Positions 44,401 to 55,829 of a stretch of 64,000 nt of DNA are shown here, in pieces. The DNA comes from Anastatus disparis (taxonomy: Eukaryota; Arthropoda; Insecta; Hymenoptera; Eupelmidae). Below the pieces are notes generated by a model. The model was given only the letters and a program-made list of their open reading frames with translations, did no database searches and was not told the origin of the DNA. Each line of letters starts with the position of its first letter. Position 1 is the first letter of the stretch. The stretch is taken from contig JAFFSR010000016.1 of NCBI GenBank assembly GCA_017163975.1, positions 625,501 to 689,500 of the forward strand, given 5' to 3'. Position numbers and translations under genes: made by a program.

Positions 44401-45243
44401 AATTAAGACTCCTGTAAGAGAAAGAGAGAATTAACAGCGTAAAAATAAAATCTTCAAGTGCACGTGTGCGCCTACATGTGTGAATATAAAAAAAAACAGA
44501 ATACAAAATATATATCTTGTGTCAGTTTGTGTGTGTGAATATAAAAGTATATTGTCTACAAATTATGTCTTAAGTATCAGCGAATGGTGAAAAATAAAGT
44601 TTTATGAAAGATATTTATCGTTTAATTCTGAAAAGTTTTTCATAGAGATTTATAAGTATTTTGTGTGTGTGCATGTGTGCGTGTGTGCCCGTGTGCGTGT
44701 CTGCACGCGTGTGTGTGTGTGTGTGTGTGCACATTTATTTATGACCTCGTAGCCTGTATACAATTAAAAGAGGGTATATATATTGTAACGAGTATCGATA
44801 CTATACTCGTCGTGTATGCTGTGCCAGCTGATAGACGAGGGTAGCATACGATGGACTTGAATAACCACATCTGAAGCGCCTTGTGCAGGCTTGCATGAGG
44901 TCTATGCAACCGAGACGCGCACAGGTAAGAACGATAGAAAGAGAGAGGATTTTTAGGAAGCAAAATAGCTCTTTTTTATTCTAGCGAGCAAATTGATTAT
45001 TTTGCTCCCTCAAGGAAAATGAATAATTTTTTCCCTGTACAAAAAAAAATCCTAATAATGAAAAGGCTTTTCTTTTTCTTCGTGTAACAAAGGAGTAGAT
45101 ACTGCTAGAAAATGAGATTTAAAATTGTTTATTGTTACAATCAATTTATTAAATAGTAATTAAAAAGCTGGATACAAGAACGACTTCGACGCACGGCTAC
45201 TAGAAAGTGATATATGTATATATATATATATATATGTATATTA
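44401..45243. other. Mixed simple repeats and possible LTR-like remnant
   Basis: GT-rich tracts (44460-44730). A less AT-rich stretch 44770-44960 begins TGTAACGAGTATCG and might be an LTR fragment; no partner was found. A (TA)n tract at 45210-45240 borders the next foldback. Confidence 0.35.
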
Positions 45244-46014
45244 GTGATTCTACGAAACCTTTAACTTTTTAGGGAACTCTAGAGTGCTGAATTAGAAACA
45301 CTATAGCTTAGCTTCTTGAAGAGGCACACAAACATAACACGATTCAAATTAATGGTTCCAAAGCCAAAAAATATATCCTGGTATTTTTGTGAGAGCACGT
45401 GAAAAGTTATTCTGAATATTTTGTAAATTTATCGAAACGAGAGTCATTTCACGAAAATCATATTAAAATGCAAAATTTTGGAAGATTTATGGAAATATTT
45501 GATTTAATATATTGAATATTAAAAAAAAATCATAAAAAATTATTTTTTGACTTCATTACGAAGAATTTGAGCCAAGTCAAACTTGTGTGCCTGCTCAAAA
45601 AGTTGAGTAGCAGCCTGCAGAAGATATGTAGTTCTTATTTGGTAAAATTTAAGATAGGTCAATGTTTTCATCAAGCACATAAGTTTATCCCGGCTCAAAT
45701 TCTTTGTAATAAAGTCAAAAAATAATTTCTCATGCTTTTTTTTGATTATCCAGTATATTAAATTAAATATTTCTATAAACCTTCGAAAATTTTGCATATT
45801 TATATGATATAATGGCCCCTCGTTTCGATAATTTTACAAAATATTCAGAATAACTTTTTATGTGCTCTCACAAAAATACCAGGCTATATTTCTTGGCTTT
45901 AAAACCATTAATTTGAATCGTGTTATGTTCGTGTGCCTCTACAAGAAGCTGAGCTATAGTGTTTCTAATTCAGCACTCTAGAGTTCCCTAAAAAGTTAAA
46001 GGTTTCGTAGAATT

Positions 46015-46017
<3 letters not shown>
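45244..46017. mobile_element. Foldback MITE, 774 bp
   Basis: Tips GTGATTCTACGAAACCTTTA and TAAAGGTTTCGTAGAATTAC. Arms of ~370 bp pair through 'AACTCTAGAGTGCTGAATTA', 'TTTTTGTGAGAGCACGTG' and 'TTTATCGAAACGAG'. The ORF at 45540-45797 lies in the palindrome and is not a gene. Flanked by TA-repeat DNA. Confidence 0.85.

Positions 46018-46090
<73 letters not shown>
46018..46090. repeat. (TA)n microsatellite
   Basis: About 70 bp of AT dinucleotide directly after the foldback tip. Confidence 0.9.
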
Positions 46091-46092
<2 letters not shown>

Positions 46093-46127
46093 CTTTAACC
46101 GATAAAGCGAATGATTGTATTTGCGAT

Positions 46128-46620
46128 TAAAAATTATTTGCAAACACTTTCCTAGCATAAAACTTTGAGCGGAAAAGTTGTTTATTATTGTTTCATGAGT
46201 AAATTTTCAGCAATTTTTAAACTATCTATTTCAAAATATACGAGGTTAAAATGCGAGAATTTATGGGCGCTAAAGGCGTTGACAATCTTCGTAATTGAAA
46301 ATTCATAATAAATACTTTCCTAGCATCAAACTTTGAGCAAGAAAGTAGTTTATTATAATCTTATGTATACTTTTATAGATTTTTTGCAATTTTGATACTG
46401 TATATTTGAAAATATGCAAGATTATGATGAAAAAAAATCATGCGCACCAAAGGTGCCGACTGCCTTTAAAATTAAAATTCATAATAAATACTTTCCTAGC
46501 ATCTAACGTTGAGTTAGGAAATTGTTTATTATTGTTTAATTTATACTTTTATCGATTTCCAGAAATTTTCATACTTTATACTTGAAAATACCAAAAATTA
46601 AAGTGCATGGAAGCCTGTAT
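46128..46620. repeat. Three tandem ~174-bp satellite-like units
   Basis: Each unit has AATACTTTCCTAGCATCAAA, CTTTGAG, GTTTATTAT, TTTTATNGATTT and a GCGCTAAAGGCGTTGAC or GCACCAAAGGTGCCGAC block. Units start near 46132, 46305 and 46479. Divergence is uneven. No coding potential; 46621-47175 has nothing further recognisable. Confidence 0.75.
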
Positions 46621-47175
46621 GTTGTTTTCGTTGAACACTTGCTGACAAAATAAAATAAATTTATTATATGATTTTGTTATTATTCCTTTATATTACATAG
46701 ATTTATTAATCAATACATTTTATTGTGTAAAATATAATTAAAATGAAAATGTCCAAATTTCATTGACAAGTTAAGAATTCTACGGAATATATCAACTTTG
46801 AAATAAGTCTTGAAAAAATTTAAAATTCCCAAATTCAATATTAAACTTGTTTTCTTAAAGTAGAATAAATATTCCATAGTGGTAGGATTTAAAAAAAAGT
46901 ACTATTTTTAGATGATAAATAACTATTGCATTTAACATTTTATATATAGAAGTTAAAGGAGTAGATAATTTGGCATTTTATAGCTTTGTTCATAAAAAAA
47001 AATAGCTTTATTCATACTGTAAATTATTAAGCAGTATTATATAAGAATATTAAAAAATTTTGGTAATTAGAAACGTATTACTTTAAGAATTTTTAAAGCA
47101 AGGAATGAAAAATACTAGATATTTTGAGAATTGATCATATAATTATTTTTTCATGAAAAATCATTTTTATAATTA

Positions 47176-47240
47176 CTAGGGTGCATGCCCCCTGCGCGCA
47201 AGCGCGCCAACCTCCATCTTGCTTTTATAATTTAAAAAAA
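47176..47240 (-). mobile_element. Helitron 3' terminus, second copy
   Basis: On the minus strand: GGCGCGCTTGCGCGC, then hairpin-like GGGGGCATGCACCC, then CTAG (47176-47179) with flanking T. Same layout as 27103-27150 (GCCAACCCCC.. versus GCCAACCTCC.. subterminal). Its 5' end and length are unknown; no helicase coding is seen nearby, so probably non-autonomous. Confidence 0.7.
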
Positions 47241-47859
47241 ATATCCAAGAATTTGCAATTTTGAAAGAAATATGTAGAAATATAATTGTAATAATCTTAC
47301 TATGATTCAGCTAAGTAGATACAGGCAGACAGTGAATAAGTACACTTGATTTAATAATTCAATTATAGAGATTTTATTTGATACTTTTATAATGAACTGA
47401 ATATAGTGAGAGTTTTATATTCGACAGTTTTATAATGAACTAAAAATGGAAGGCAGTAATAGATATTTGAAACATTTATGGATTAAGAATAAAAAATTTG
47501 GAAAACTGTAATGTCGGTGTTTTTTTACAAAATTAAATAAAAATTTAATTTAATTTATAAAGACTATATTTAAGTGTTAGATATTGATTTTGACTTAACA
47601 AAATTTAAATCTTATCATTTGATTATTAAACTTCAATTTAGCTTTTTCAAAATGATATTTTCAACCCTATACTTTAAATAAAATTGTAAAATTAATAATT
47701 ATTTATATGATTAAAATTCACGATGATTACAGGATAATTAGCTAATTGTAAAAATATATTGTAACCTATTTTTCATCTATTATAAATCTTAAACTTATAT
47801 GTTATCATATATCGTTATATACAAAACTTAAAATTAGCTATTACCAAGTTGACTACAAG
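47241..47859. other. AT-rich sequence, possible Helitron interior
   Basis: No ORF or repeat structure; if the Helitron ending at 47176 extends rightwards this is part of it. Confidence 0.35.
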
Positions 47860-48760
47860 CTTGAAATCAGCTAATTTTTAGTTATTTTAAAGCTCAAATA
47901 TAGCTTTATTTAGTTATTTCCTAGCTAATTACATGCTCAAATCCAGCTAAATTTAACGCTGTAATATAGTTCTAAAAATGAGGGGCACATTTCTAACGAT
48001 AACAGCTATAACAGCGGTGATATACTTTCAATAATATAGAGAGAATATAATATAAATAGATCTAAAATGCAGTTAAAAACAAATCAATATTTACCTGAAA
48101 TTGCCTAAAATTACTATAAATTCTAGATAACTGTTAGCTAAATTTCAGCTAATTTCCAACTAAATTTTGTATGAATTTAACTAATTTTAACATTAAATTT
48201 AGCTAACTTTTGATTGAATGTAGCTAACTTTTATTGAATGTAGCTAACTTTTGATTGAATGTAGCTAAGTTTAATTTAATTTTATCTGACTTCAGCTAAC
48301 TTTAAGCTAACTTTTAGCTACCTTTTAGCTAATTTTTAACTAACTTTTAGCGAAATTTCAGTTAGATTCTAGCTAAATTCTAGCTAACCAAGGACAAATC
48401 GAATTCTTACACACAGCGGCAACGGCGACGGCGGAATCTGTTTATAATATAGAGAGATATAGCTAGCTTTTAGCTAAATTACAGCTGAATATATATAAAT
48501 TTTAGCCAACTTTTAGCTGATTTTCAGCTAACTTATACGTAACTTTTTGCTGACTTTTAGCTTGCTTTCAGCTAAATTATAGCTAAATTTATCAAAATTT
48601 TAGCTGGCTTTTAGCTGATTTTAGCTGAATTTTAGCTGAATTTTAGCTGAATTTCAGCTGAATTTCAGCTAAATTTAGGAGCCAAAAATGAGCGGTGTAT
48701 TTCAGACGGCGACAGCGTCGACAGCGGCGATATATTTTTAATAGTATAGAGAGAAAAATG
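47860..48760. repeat. Degenerate TTTAGCTAA minisatellite with interspersed GC-rich blocks
   Basis: Dozens of AGCT-centred units (TTTTAGCTAACTTT, TTTCAGCTAAAT) interrupted three times (about 47980, 48405, 48690) by a different block with CAGCGGCGA-type sequence followed by ATATAGAGAGA. The regular recurrence suggests a higher-order repeat. Confidence 0.7.
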
Positions 48761-49387
48761 AAAACAAAATTAGAAATTTTTGAGAACAATATTTAATTAT
48801 TAACAGTTCAGTAAAATAAATTTTAAAATAAAATCATCAACAGTAATTTACATTAAATTTTGATTTTCTTATTTTTATTTATTATTTCCTTTTTTTCTTG
48901 AACATTTTCTTTCGCCTTCTTTTTAGCTATCTGATTTTTAATGAGCGTATTCTTAAAAAAATTATCGTAAAAAATCTGTCTTGTTAAACTTAGAAAAGAT
49001 TGTAAACGTTTCAAATCTTTTAATTTCTCATTGGAAATGCCAATTCAAGTTGCTAGAGATGTATCATTTAAATCGTCAAATAGAGTGTCCCCTTAAATCG
49101 TCAAATAGAGTGTCCCCTTAAATCGTCAAATAGAGTATCCACTAACAAAAAGTTTGGATGGTTCTTTTTCATATTGATAATAAACGTATTTCAATTATCT
49201 AATTCATCACTAAAGCACTAATGCTTCATTTAATATTTCTTCTTGGATTTCTTCATCCAATACATCATTATGAAAATTGTTGCTGATAGGCTTAAAAAGT
49301 TCAATTTTTTTACAATTTGGAGATAATATTTCTGTTATCACGTTCACTCGAAGAAGGGACACTGAACGAATCGGTAGAATTTGATGG
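48761..49387. repeat. Non-coding region with a 25-bp triplication
   Basis: 49068-49140 holds three copies of AAATCGTCAAATAGAGTGTC with CCCTT spacers. The rest is AT-rich without identifiable genes. Confidence 0.75.
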
Positions 49388-50110
49388 TTAAAGGTGAATA
49401 TTACTGGTTATTTGATGACTAATGTTATTCTTATTCTGAATCGAATTCTCGACATAACCTTCGACAACGGAATTGAATTTCCATCCACCATGACGCTTTA
49501 ATGCAATAATATCTCCTCCACCATCAACTGAAAATGTCACCAATGTTATGCAAACTGAATGACCAGTATAACTTTCTACGTTAGGTAGATCTAAAAATTT
49601 GGCAATTTCTTTCAGCATTGCCAAAATTGGTCGTAAATGTAAATATCTTTTACAAACATTGTGAAATTCACCGTTAACCGTAAACGATCTTGATAATTTG
49701 GTTTTAGTGGTAGGTATAGTCACGTGTAAAAAAATCTTGTGATCTTTAACATTGTCAGTTGCAAGATATGTTGACTCTTCTATCCTACAAGCACCGGCGG
49801 TTGCAATGACACAAACAACCTGGCAACATGAAATATATTGAAATATCATCATTAAAAATTGTAAAAATTATCATTAAAAATATTATATTCTTCTAAATCA
49901 CTAATATTAATTTGTCTTAATAGTAACAATGAATTTAATTATTAAAAAAAAGTTAATATTATAATAATAGAAAATAATCAAATAAATACTTTCAATCGAA
50001 ATTAAAATTTTAATAAAAAAAAGAATTCGAGATAAAGAAATAAATAAAATATTATAATAAACAAAACTCACCTTAGTATCTAGATATTGTTTGCCAGGTT
50101 ATTCACTAAC
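49388..50110 (-). pseudogene. Tyrosine recombinase (Crypton-like), C-terminal exons
   Basis: Catalytic domain of a phage-integrase-fold recombinase. Exon at 49388-49819 contains 'GACRIEES' (first Arg region), 'TIPTTKTKLSRSF', 'VESYTGHSV', 'GGDIIALKRHGGWK' and 'VEGYVEN' with the expected nucleophilic Tyr. A GT-AG intron (49820-50071: donor GTGAGT, acceptor TTGCCAG on the minus strand) joins it in frame to 'PGKQYLDTK' at 50072-50098. In the H-x-x-R box the Arg is replaced (HSVC), and the region between 'RPIL' and 'MLKEIAKFL' is shorter than I remember for this family, so it is probably inactive. Family naming is from motif order only. Confidence 0.7.
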
Positions 50111-51513
50111 TTTTTAACGATAATGATTGATTTAACGTTTCAACGTCGAAAAGCGTTAAGTACTCGATTTAATTTAACTCACATATGAAAAAATGTTTGT
50201 GTTAATTTTTTACAACAAACATTTACAACATAAATATTCCAAATTAAAATAATTCCAAATAATTATTACATCAAAATTAACATCATTACAAAAAAAAATT
50301 ATTTTTTTAAAATTGTTGACATATTTATACGCAAATAAATTACAATATTACTAGTCTTTTTATAGATTTATATTAGATCTTGTGTTCTCCACATATTCAG
50401 TATCAGGATTTAAAATGGACAGTTAATTGGAACATTATGAAAACAAGTAATATTTTATAACTTGTTTAATTTTATAAGTTAATAATTAGATATCCAAAAT
50501 AATCATTAGAAAAAATGTCATGATTCATTCGTTTTAAATTCCAATACAGAGAAAAAATTAATCTTATCAGTATTTGTCTTAAAACACACAACATCTAACA
50601 TTCATATTAGAAATAAATCTGTATTTATGATTCTATTATATATTCTTTTAACTCAACACTATCCAAGCCAACAATTTCATTTTGAAAGATGAAATTTTGA
50701 AAATCAATATTTCTAAGTTCTGCCGCAAAATTAATAATTCAATTGAAAAACTATAGTTGTTGATATAGAATATAAAATGCAAATTTAAATTAATATATAA
50801 TTTTATTAAAAAATATTTTTTTTATTGGTGATAAGTTTATTTAAAACAATATTTATATTATTTTTTTTGTTCGTTTTTATTGAAGTACATACAAGTCATT
50901 TTAAAACCTGCAGATCCAATTGAATTTAAAATCATACACAATTTATCATGTAATCACTAATGTAAAAAATAATAAATTAATGTTCGCTTTATTTATATAT
51001 ATAGGTACATACATCCGCTGATAGAAAAGATATCTCGATCCTCTTGGATATAACTTAGAATCTGTGGAACAAAAAATTAATTAAAACATCTAGTTATCTA
51101 AGAAATTATTTTTCCATTTAAATGATCACATCAAATCGAAGTAATTCTTTAGCTTCGAGAAATCTTTTCTGTCAATGTATATACATATGTTATGCATAAT
51201 ATAACGTTTAACAGTTTAACGTTCGATTTACAACCAAGCTTCAAGTTGGTTGTAAAATTTGTCGATAAAATCGACTTAGCGCTTCAGTTTAGAAGATTTT
51301 CGTCGTTGCGTGAACATGATCTCTGATAACGTTCGCGATATTCGATAGTATTTGCTGAAAAATGATTACTGCGCATGCACGCGTCGACGTTAAGCTTGAC
51401 GTTAGACGTTACGGTATTACTAAATAAGCCCGGGAGCTTCATTAAAAAATTTTGAAACTTCTTCAGAAATGAATACATAGGATTTTTTGGCTTTATAACT
51501 TGACTATAATCTT
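50111..51513. other. AT-rich intronic or intergenic sequence
   Basis: Between the recombinase C-terminal exons and the candidate N-terminal exon. The minus-strand ORF at 51284-51478 has no recognisable motifs and is not called. Nothing else seen. Confidence 0.35.
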
Positions 51514-51912
51514 TTTAAGAGGACGCTGTATCTCTCTATCCTTTTCTAATTAAAAAATGTAAATTTTTGGGAAAACTAGTTATTATTGATAGAAATTAAG
51601 GGTTGTCCGCTACTTGTTTAGTAAAAATTAATATTTTCTCTGATGAGGACCAACTAATTTTATTGCTTTTTTTTCAAGTAAAGTTTGACATACTTAAATA
51701 ACGTATTCTCTAGCCTTACTTAGGATTTTGTAAGTATGTCAAACTTTACTTGAAAAAAAGCAACAAAATTAATTGGTCCTCATCAGAGAAAATATTACTT
51801 TTTACTAAACAAGTAGCGGACAACCTTTAATTTCTATCAATAATCACTAGATTTTCAAAAAACTTACATTTTTCAATTAGAAAAGGATAGAGAGATACAG
51901 CGTCCCCTTAAA
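51514..51912. mobile_element. Hairpin MITE with TTAA flanks
   Basis: Arms GGACGCTGTATCTCTCTATC and partner, about 190 bp each, closing on a short loop near 51700. TTAA occurs at both edges (51515-51518 and 51908-51911), compatible with a piggyBac-type target. Confidence 0.8.
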
Positions 51913-52126
51913 TATAAAATTAATTTTTTATAATTCGTTATATCGATATTGTCATAATTGAGAATTGTGCTTCTCAACATTGAATATTTTTACCACAATG
52001 TAGATTGTTGGAGTCTATTTGACACTTCTTCAAAATAAATTAATAAAACTGGTTCCGAAAAAGAACTGGTATGTTGCGCACTACGCCATTTTTGAAATCA
52101 TTATGCACAACAGTGTATTTCTTTTT
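51913..52126. other. Spacer
   Basis: No gene seen apart from downstream similarity of the recombinase N-terminal exon beyond its stop. Confidence 0.3.
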
Positions 52127-52222
52127 TTATTTCTCTGGTAATAAATTAAGGCAAATTGCTTTTGCCTTTTGAAGTAATTCCGTGGATCCTTCGTCAACGT
52201 CGCACTCACTAGCGTCATCCAT
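52127..52222 (-). pseudogene. Candidate N-terminal exon of the tyrosine recombinase
   Basis: ATG at 52222, acidic start 'MDDASECDVDEGS' then 'LLQKAKAICLNLLPEK' and a TAA. The 'A..I..NLLPEK..K.Y' pattern resembles the N-terminal SAM-like start of the same recombinase family, and reading continues plausibly past the TAA ('KKKYTVVHNDF'), which suggests a nonsense mutation. Link to the exons at 49.4-50.1 kb is inference. Confidence 0.4.
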
Positions 52223-52507
52223 GTTTAAAAGATATTTAAGTACTGCACGCATTAAGTATAATATAACAAATACAAGCTCCACTCACTTAACATGAGGAGG
52301 GGCAGCTAACAGAGAATTTAATATCGAAAAACGAGCTTCTTTAATTTTCTTTGTTCTTATTGCTCGTTCCGTTTTGTAACCTCTCCTTATAACAAAGCGT
52401 TAAACTCTTTAAGGCTACAGTCTTTCTCTATAAGTGAAAAGTTTCCCGCCTATACTATCCTCACTCACGCGATCTTCTATTCTTAAATTTAACATTCCTG
52501 TATACAT

Positions 52508-53633
52508 TACAGTATCGCTCAAAAGTTCGTAAAAAAATTTTTTTTTTTCAACTGAACTTCAAACTGCGATATTTCGCCGGTGTTTGAAAGATTAGACAAA
52601 ATACTATTTTTTTATGTCCTGCCAAATATTTTTATCTTTTTTTTTTAACTCTATTTTTAATAATTCAAAATTTTTTTATTTTTTTGAATTTTTAAATTTT
52701 AATCAATCAAATGTAACGTTTTAAGGAATTAATAAAATTAAAAAATTCGAACGCGACTTAAAAGTAGAGTAAATTTCTCAAATCTTTATATTTAATCATT
52801 TTTTTGTATCTATTTTCTGCGGATAGCTAAAAATGCGCAAAAATGGAATATACAATAAAATCAGTTTTAGATATGATAATATTTTCCAATATTGCAAGTC
52901 TATTTTTGTTTACATTTTAGCATGTGTTTAAATCTGTAGTTCATATATACATACAAAAAATCAAATTTGTAAATAACTTTAATTTATTCAAAAAAGGACA
53001 CTATCATTTATAATAATTGTGATCAAATTTGTGATAATTTTGTTAAAAGTATACAATACCGTTCAGAAGTTCGTAAGAAAAATTTTTTTTAGAAACTCAA
53101 CTTCAAACTGCGATATTACGGAAATGACACGATAAATTCGAAAAAACTGGACGGTGTTTAATAGATTAGACAAAATAATATCTTTTTGTATCTTGCTAAT
53201 GCAAACAAAAATTGACTCGCGACATTGGAAAATATTATCATATCTAAAACTGATTTTCTTGTACTCTCCATTTTTGCGCATTTTTAGCTAAACACAGGAA
53301 ATAGATACAAGGAAACCATTAATATAAAGATTTAGGAAATTCACTCTACTTTTCAGTCGCGTTCAAATTTTTTAATTTTATCAATTTCTTAAAATGTTAC
53401 ATTTGATTGATTAAAATTTAAAAATTCGTAAGAATAAAAAATTTTTCCATCATTAGAAATAGAGTTAAAAAAAGAGATAAAAATATTTGGCAGGACACAA
53501 AAAAATAGTATTTTGTCTGATCTTTCAAACGCCGTCCAGATTTTTTCAATCCATTGAGCCGTTTCCGAAATATCAATGTTTGAAGTTGATTTGAAAAAAA
53601 AAAAATTTTTACGAACTTTTGAGCGGTACTGTA
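52508..53633. mobile_element. mariner-like foldback with TA flanks
   Basis: Tips CAGTATCGCTCAAAAGTTCG and CGAACTTTTGAGCGGTACTG flanked by TA (52508-52509, 53632-53633). Arms of ~410 bp pair through 'AATATTTTTATCTTT', 'ATCAATCAAATGTAAC' and 'CTAAAAATGCGCA'. A third, internal copy of the tip (CGTTCAGAAGTTCGTAAG) sits at 53064. TA duplication and CAGT-type ends suggest Tc1/mariner. 52223-52507 and 53634-54526 are AT-rich without genes. Confidence 0.75.
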
Positions 53634-54229
53634 TATATTATCGTTTAAATTCAACAATCGTTTAAACTTCTATAAACGAACATATTTAACATTCTCACCT
53701 TAGTTAAATGAATATTTTTATTGTAATAATTTTATTCCGATTTTTATATCAATTTTTTTAATTGCATATTTATGCATAAAAAATTTTTTTTATTCTAAAT
53801 ATACTTTAATTACTACATTTTAAAAATATATTATTAAATTTTTACATAACACCGCTATCTTTTTCTTCTACATACTATATTGGGTATACAATAGATCACG
53901 AGTTGAAACTTTTTTTTTCATTTTTTAAATATTTTTTAATTGATATTTTCATAGTTAAGCTTTGTTTTAGATTTTGTTGTATTTTTGTTTAATTTTCTTT
54001 TTATATTTAAAAAATTATTAGTTATTTATTTTTTACAATCAATACAATTTTACATTGTATTGTTTTATATTTTAAAATTCAATAATAATTCATTTTTCAT
54101 CATCGAATTTTTTTAGATTTTTTTAGATTTTATAAATTACTAATTATTTTTTAATAGGCGGGGGAGCTCCCTCATTATTTTGATTTATAATTAAATTGAA
54201 CTCCAAGTCTCTTTGTGTAAAAAAATAAT

Positions 54230-54650
54230 ATGTGAACCTTGGAAACAAGGTGTTTTTGTCCTCGTTTTTATTGTCGCACTCGCTTCGCTCGTGCGATGAA
54301 CCCGACCCGGGCAAAAATTACGCATTTTGCTCCCTTGGTTAACAATCTACTATTTATAGATTCTTCGAATGATTTTGAAAATTCAGCATGGAATATGTTA
54401 CTTGTGCTATATAGGATCAAAAATTAAAAATAAAAAATCTTCATTTGTTAAAAATAATTTTATTTAGATTTTCTCTTAATTAAATAATTTCTAGTATTAG
54501 ATATTACTTGACATTTTTTTTGCCATTCTAACCCCAAAATCGCAACTTCGTTGCTCTTTCTTGGCTCTCATGGCAGAAAATACGGTTCGCAGCTGCTATG
54601 AAAAGGATTTCTTATAAAACCTTTCCATACTCATTACGAAATGTACTATT
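54230..54650. repeat. Repeat related to 33290-33480 with TCGCTTCGCTCG motif
   Basis: 54527-54650 matches the reverse complement of 33290-33480 (CTTTCCATACT, GTTGCTCTTTCTTGGCTCTC, AACTTCGTTGC). 54272-54293 holds CGCACTCGCTTCGCTCGTGCG. The small plus-strand ORF at 54239-54427 lies in this repeat and is not a gene. Confidence 0.6.
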
Positions 54651-54687
54651 TTAATAAGCGAATAATAGTCAACATTTTCTCATACAG

Positions 54688-54829
54688 GTCTATATTAAAA
54701 AAAGTGAAAGAATCAGGAGGAAGAAATGTGATAATCGATTGCTCTCAAGATATTTTAGAAAATTTTCTTCATCAAGCTTTACAAATTGGATTGATATCAG
54801 AAAAATTTAATTTTTTCATCACTTCATTG
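54688..54829 (+). CDS. Exon of an ionotropic glutamate receptor-like gene (partial)
   Basis: 142-bp open segment with a consensus acceptor (TTTTCTCATACAG before 54688) and donor (GTAAGTGAG from 54830). The frame reads 'SILKKVKESGGRNVIIDCSQ', followed by DILENFLHQALQIGLISEKF and NFFITSL. The order LK.+K.SG..R.VIDCS...L..Q.GL.S...NF.ITSL matches the amino-terminal ligand-binding-like domain of kainate-type receptors as I remember it. Neighbouring exons are not recognisable in this window, so it could be part of a gene with long transposon-filled introns, or a captured or duplicated exon. A repeat ends ~37 bp upstream of the acceptor. Confidence 0.6.
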
Positions 54830-55829
54830 GTAAGTGAGACTAAAATTAACTTAAATATTAGTATATAAATTTATTATTTCATTAAAGGGTACCCCCCATT
54901 AAGATAGGTAAAATGCTCCTTCGCGAAATTCAAATTTTCGTCCAAAATTAGTTAATACATGCTAAATAATGAAATTTTAAGCTGTCACTTGCTACTAAAT
55001 AATTTTTTTTGACACCATATTAATCACTAAGAGATTTGAAAAAATTTGAGCATGTTCTACACGGAAAAACTAACACACCTGTATTTGTAATGTCACGTAT
55101 CATCATGAACGTGTAAAAAAATACATCGCTGAGCGTTGTGCTCTTCACAGCGTTTGGCGATGTATGTCATTTCGATGCGATATGTTTGTCATTTATCGTA
55201 CTATGCATTACTGCTATCCATAAAACATTAGACAGTTATAGGTTATGCATATGCATTTATACTTAAAAATATGAAGCAAATATTCAAAATTTCATTCTTT
55301 CAATTTTCATACACAGGAAAATTCAATTTTTCTGTACAAAAAATCCCTTGCTCTATTCAATCTGTATTTTTAACAAAACAGCCAACATATTAATAATATC
55401 AGGTAAGTTGGTAAGAAAAATCATTGCTATTATGGTGTCGTTCACTGCTAAAACCTGTGACGAACATTACATATAGCTGTGCGTCAGTCTTTCCGTGTAT
55501 GTAAATAAACGCATTTACGGTAATTTTTTCAGCTATTTCTGGCCTCAAAAACTAACACAAAAAACACAAAATATTCTTAAAATTGCTCTCGAAATTTATA
55601 AAAAGAGGGTGTCGCCTCAAAAATTGGTGGGAAGTTGAGAATTCGTGACCTTAATCTGTACTTTTTTTCAGACTCATTCGAGTGGTATGCCATATTTAAA
55701 AGTTCAAAAAACCTTTTTTTAGCTATTTTTATCCATTTTTGGCTTTTTCTGCCTTACCAGAAATAATTACAACAAAACTAATGTCATCATCGGATTCTAC
55801 GCGATAAAATAGATAAAAAATATGTTCAA
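54830..55829. other. Non-coding, possibly intronic
   Basis: AT-rich sequence without recognised exons or repeats. Confidence 0.4.

Noticed and set aside
44739..44963. 74-codon minus-strand ORF and LTR-like stretch
   Set aside because: No motifs and no partner repeat in the window.
45540..45797. 85-codon minus-strand ORF
   Set aside because: It lies across the centre of a foldback MITE and has no recognisable features.
49388..49852. Start codon at 49852 for the recombinase ORF
   Set aside because: Residues 1-11 are intronic: a good acceptor at 49820-49821 and an upstream in-frame exon explain the coding better.
51284..51478. 64-codon minus-strand ORF between recombinase exons
   Set aside because: No similarity to the recombinase block order and no flanking splice consensus I could support.
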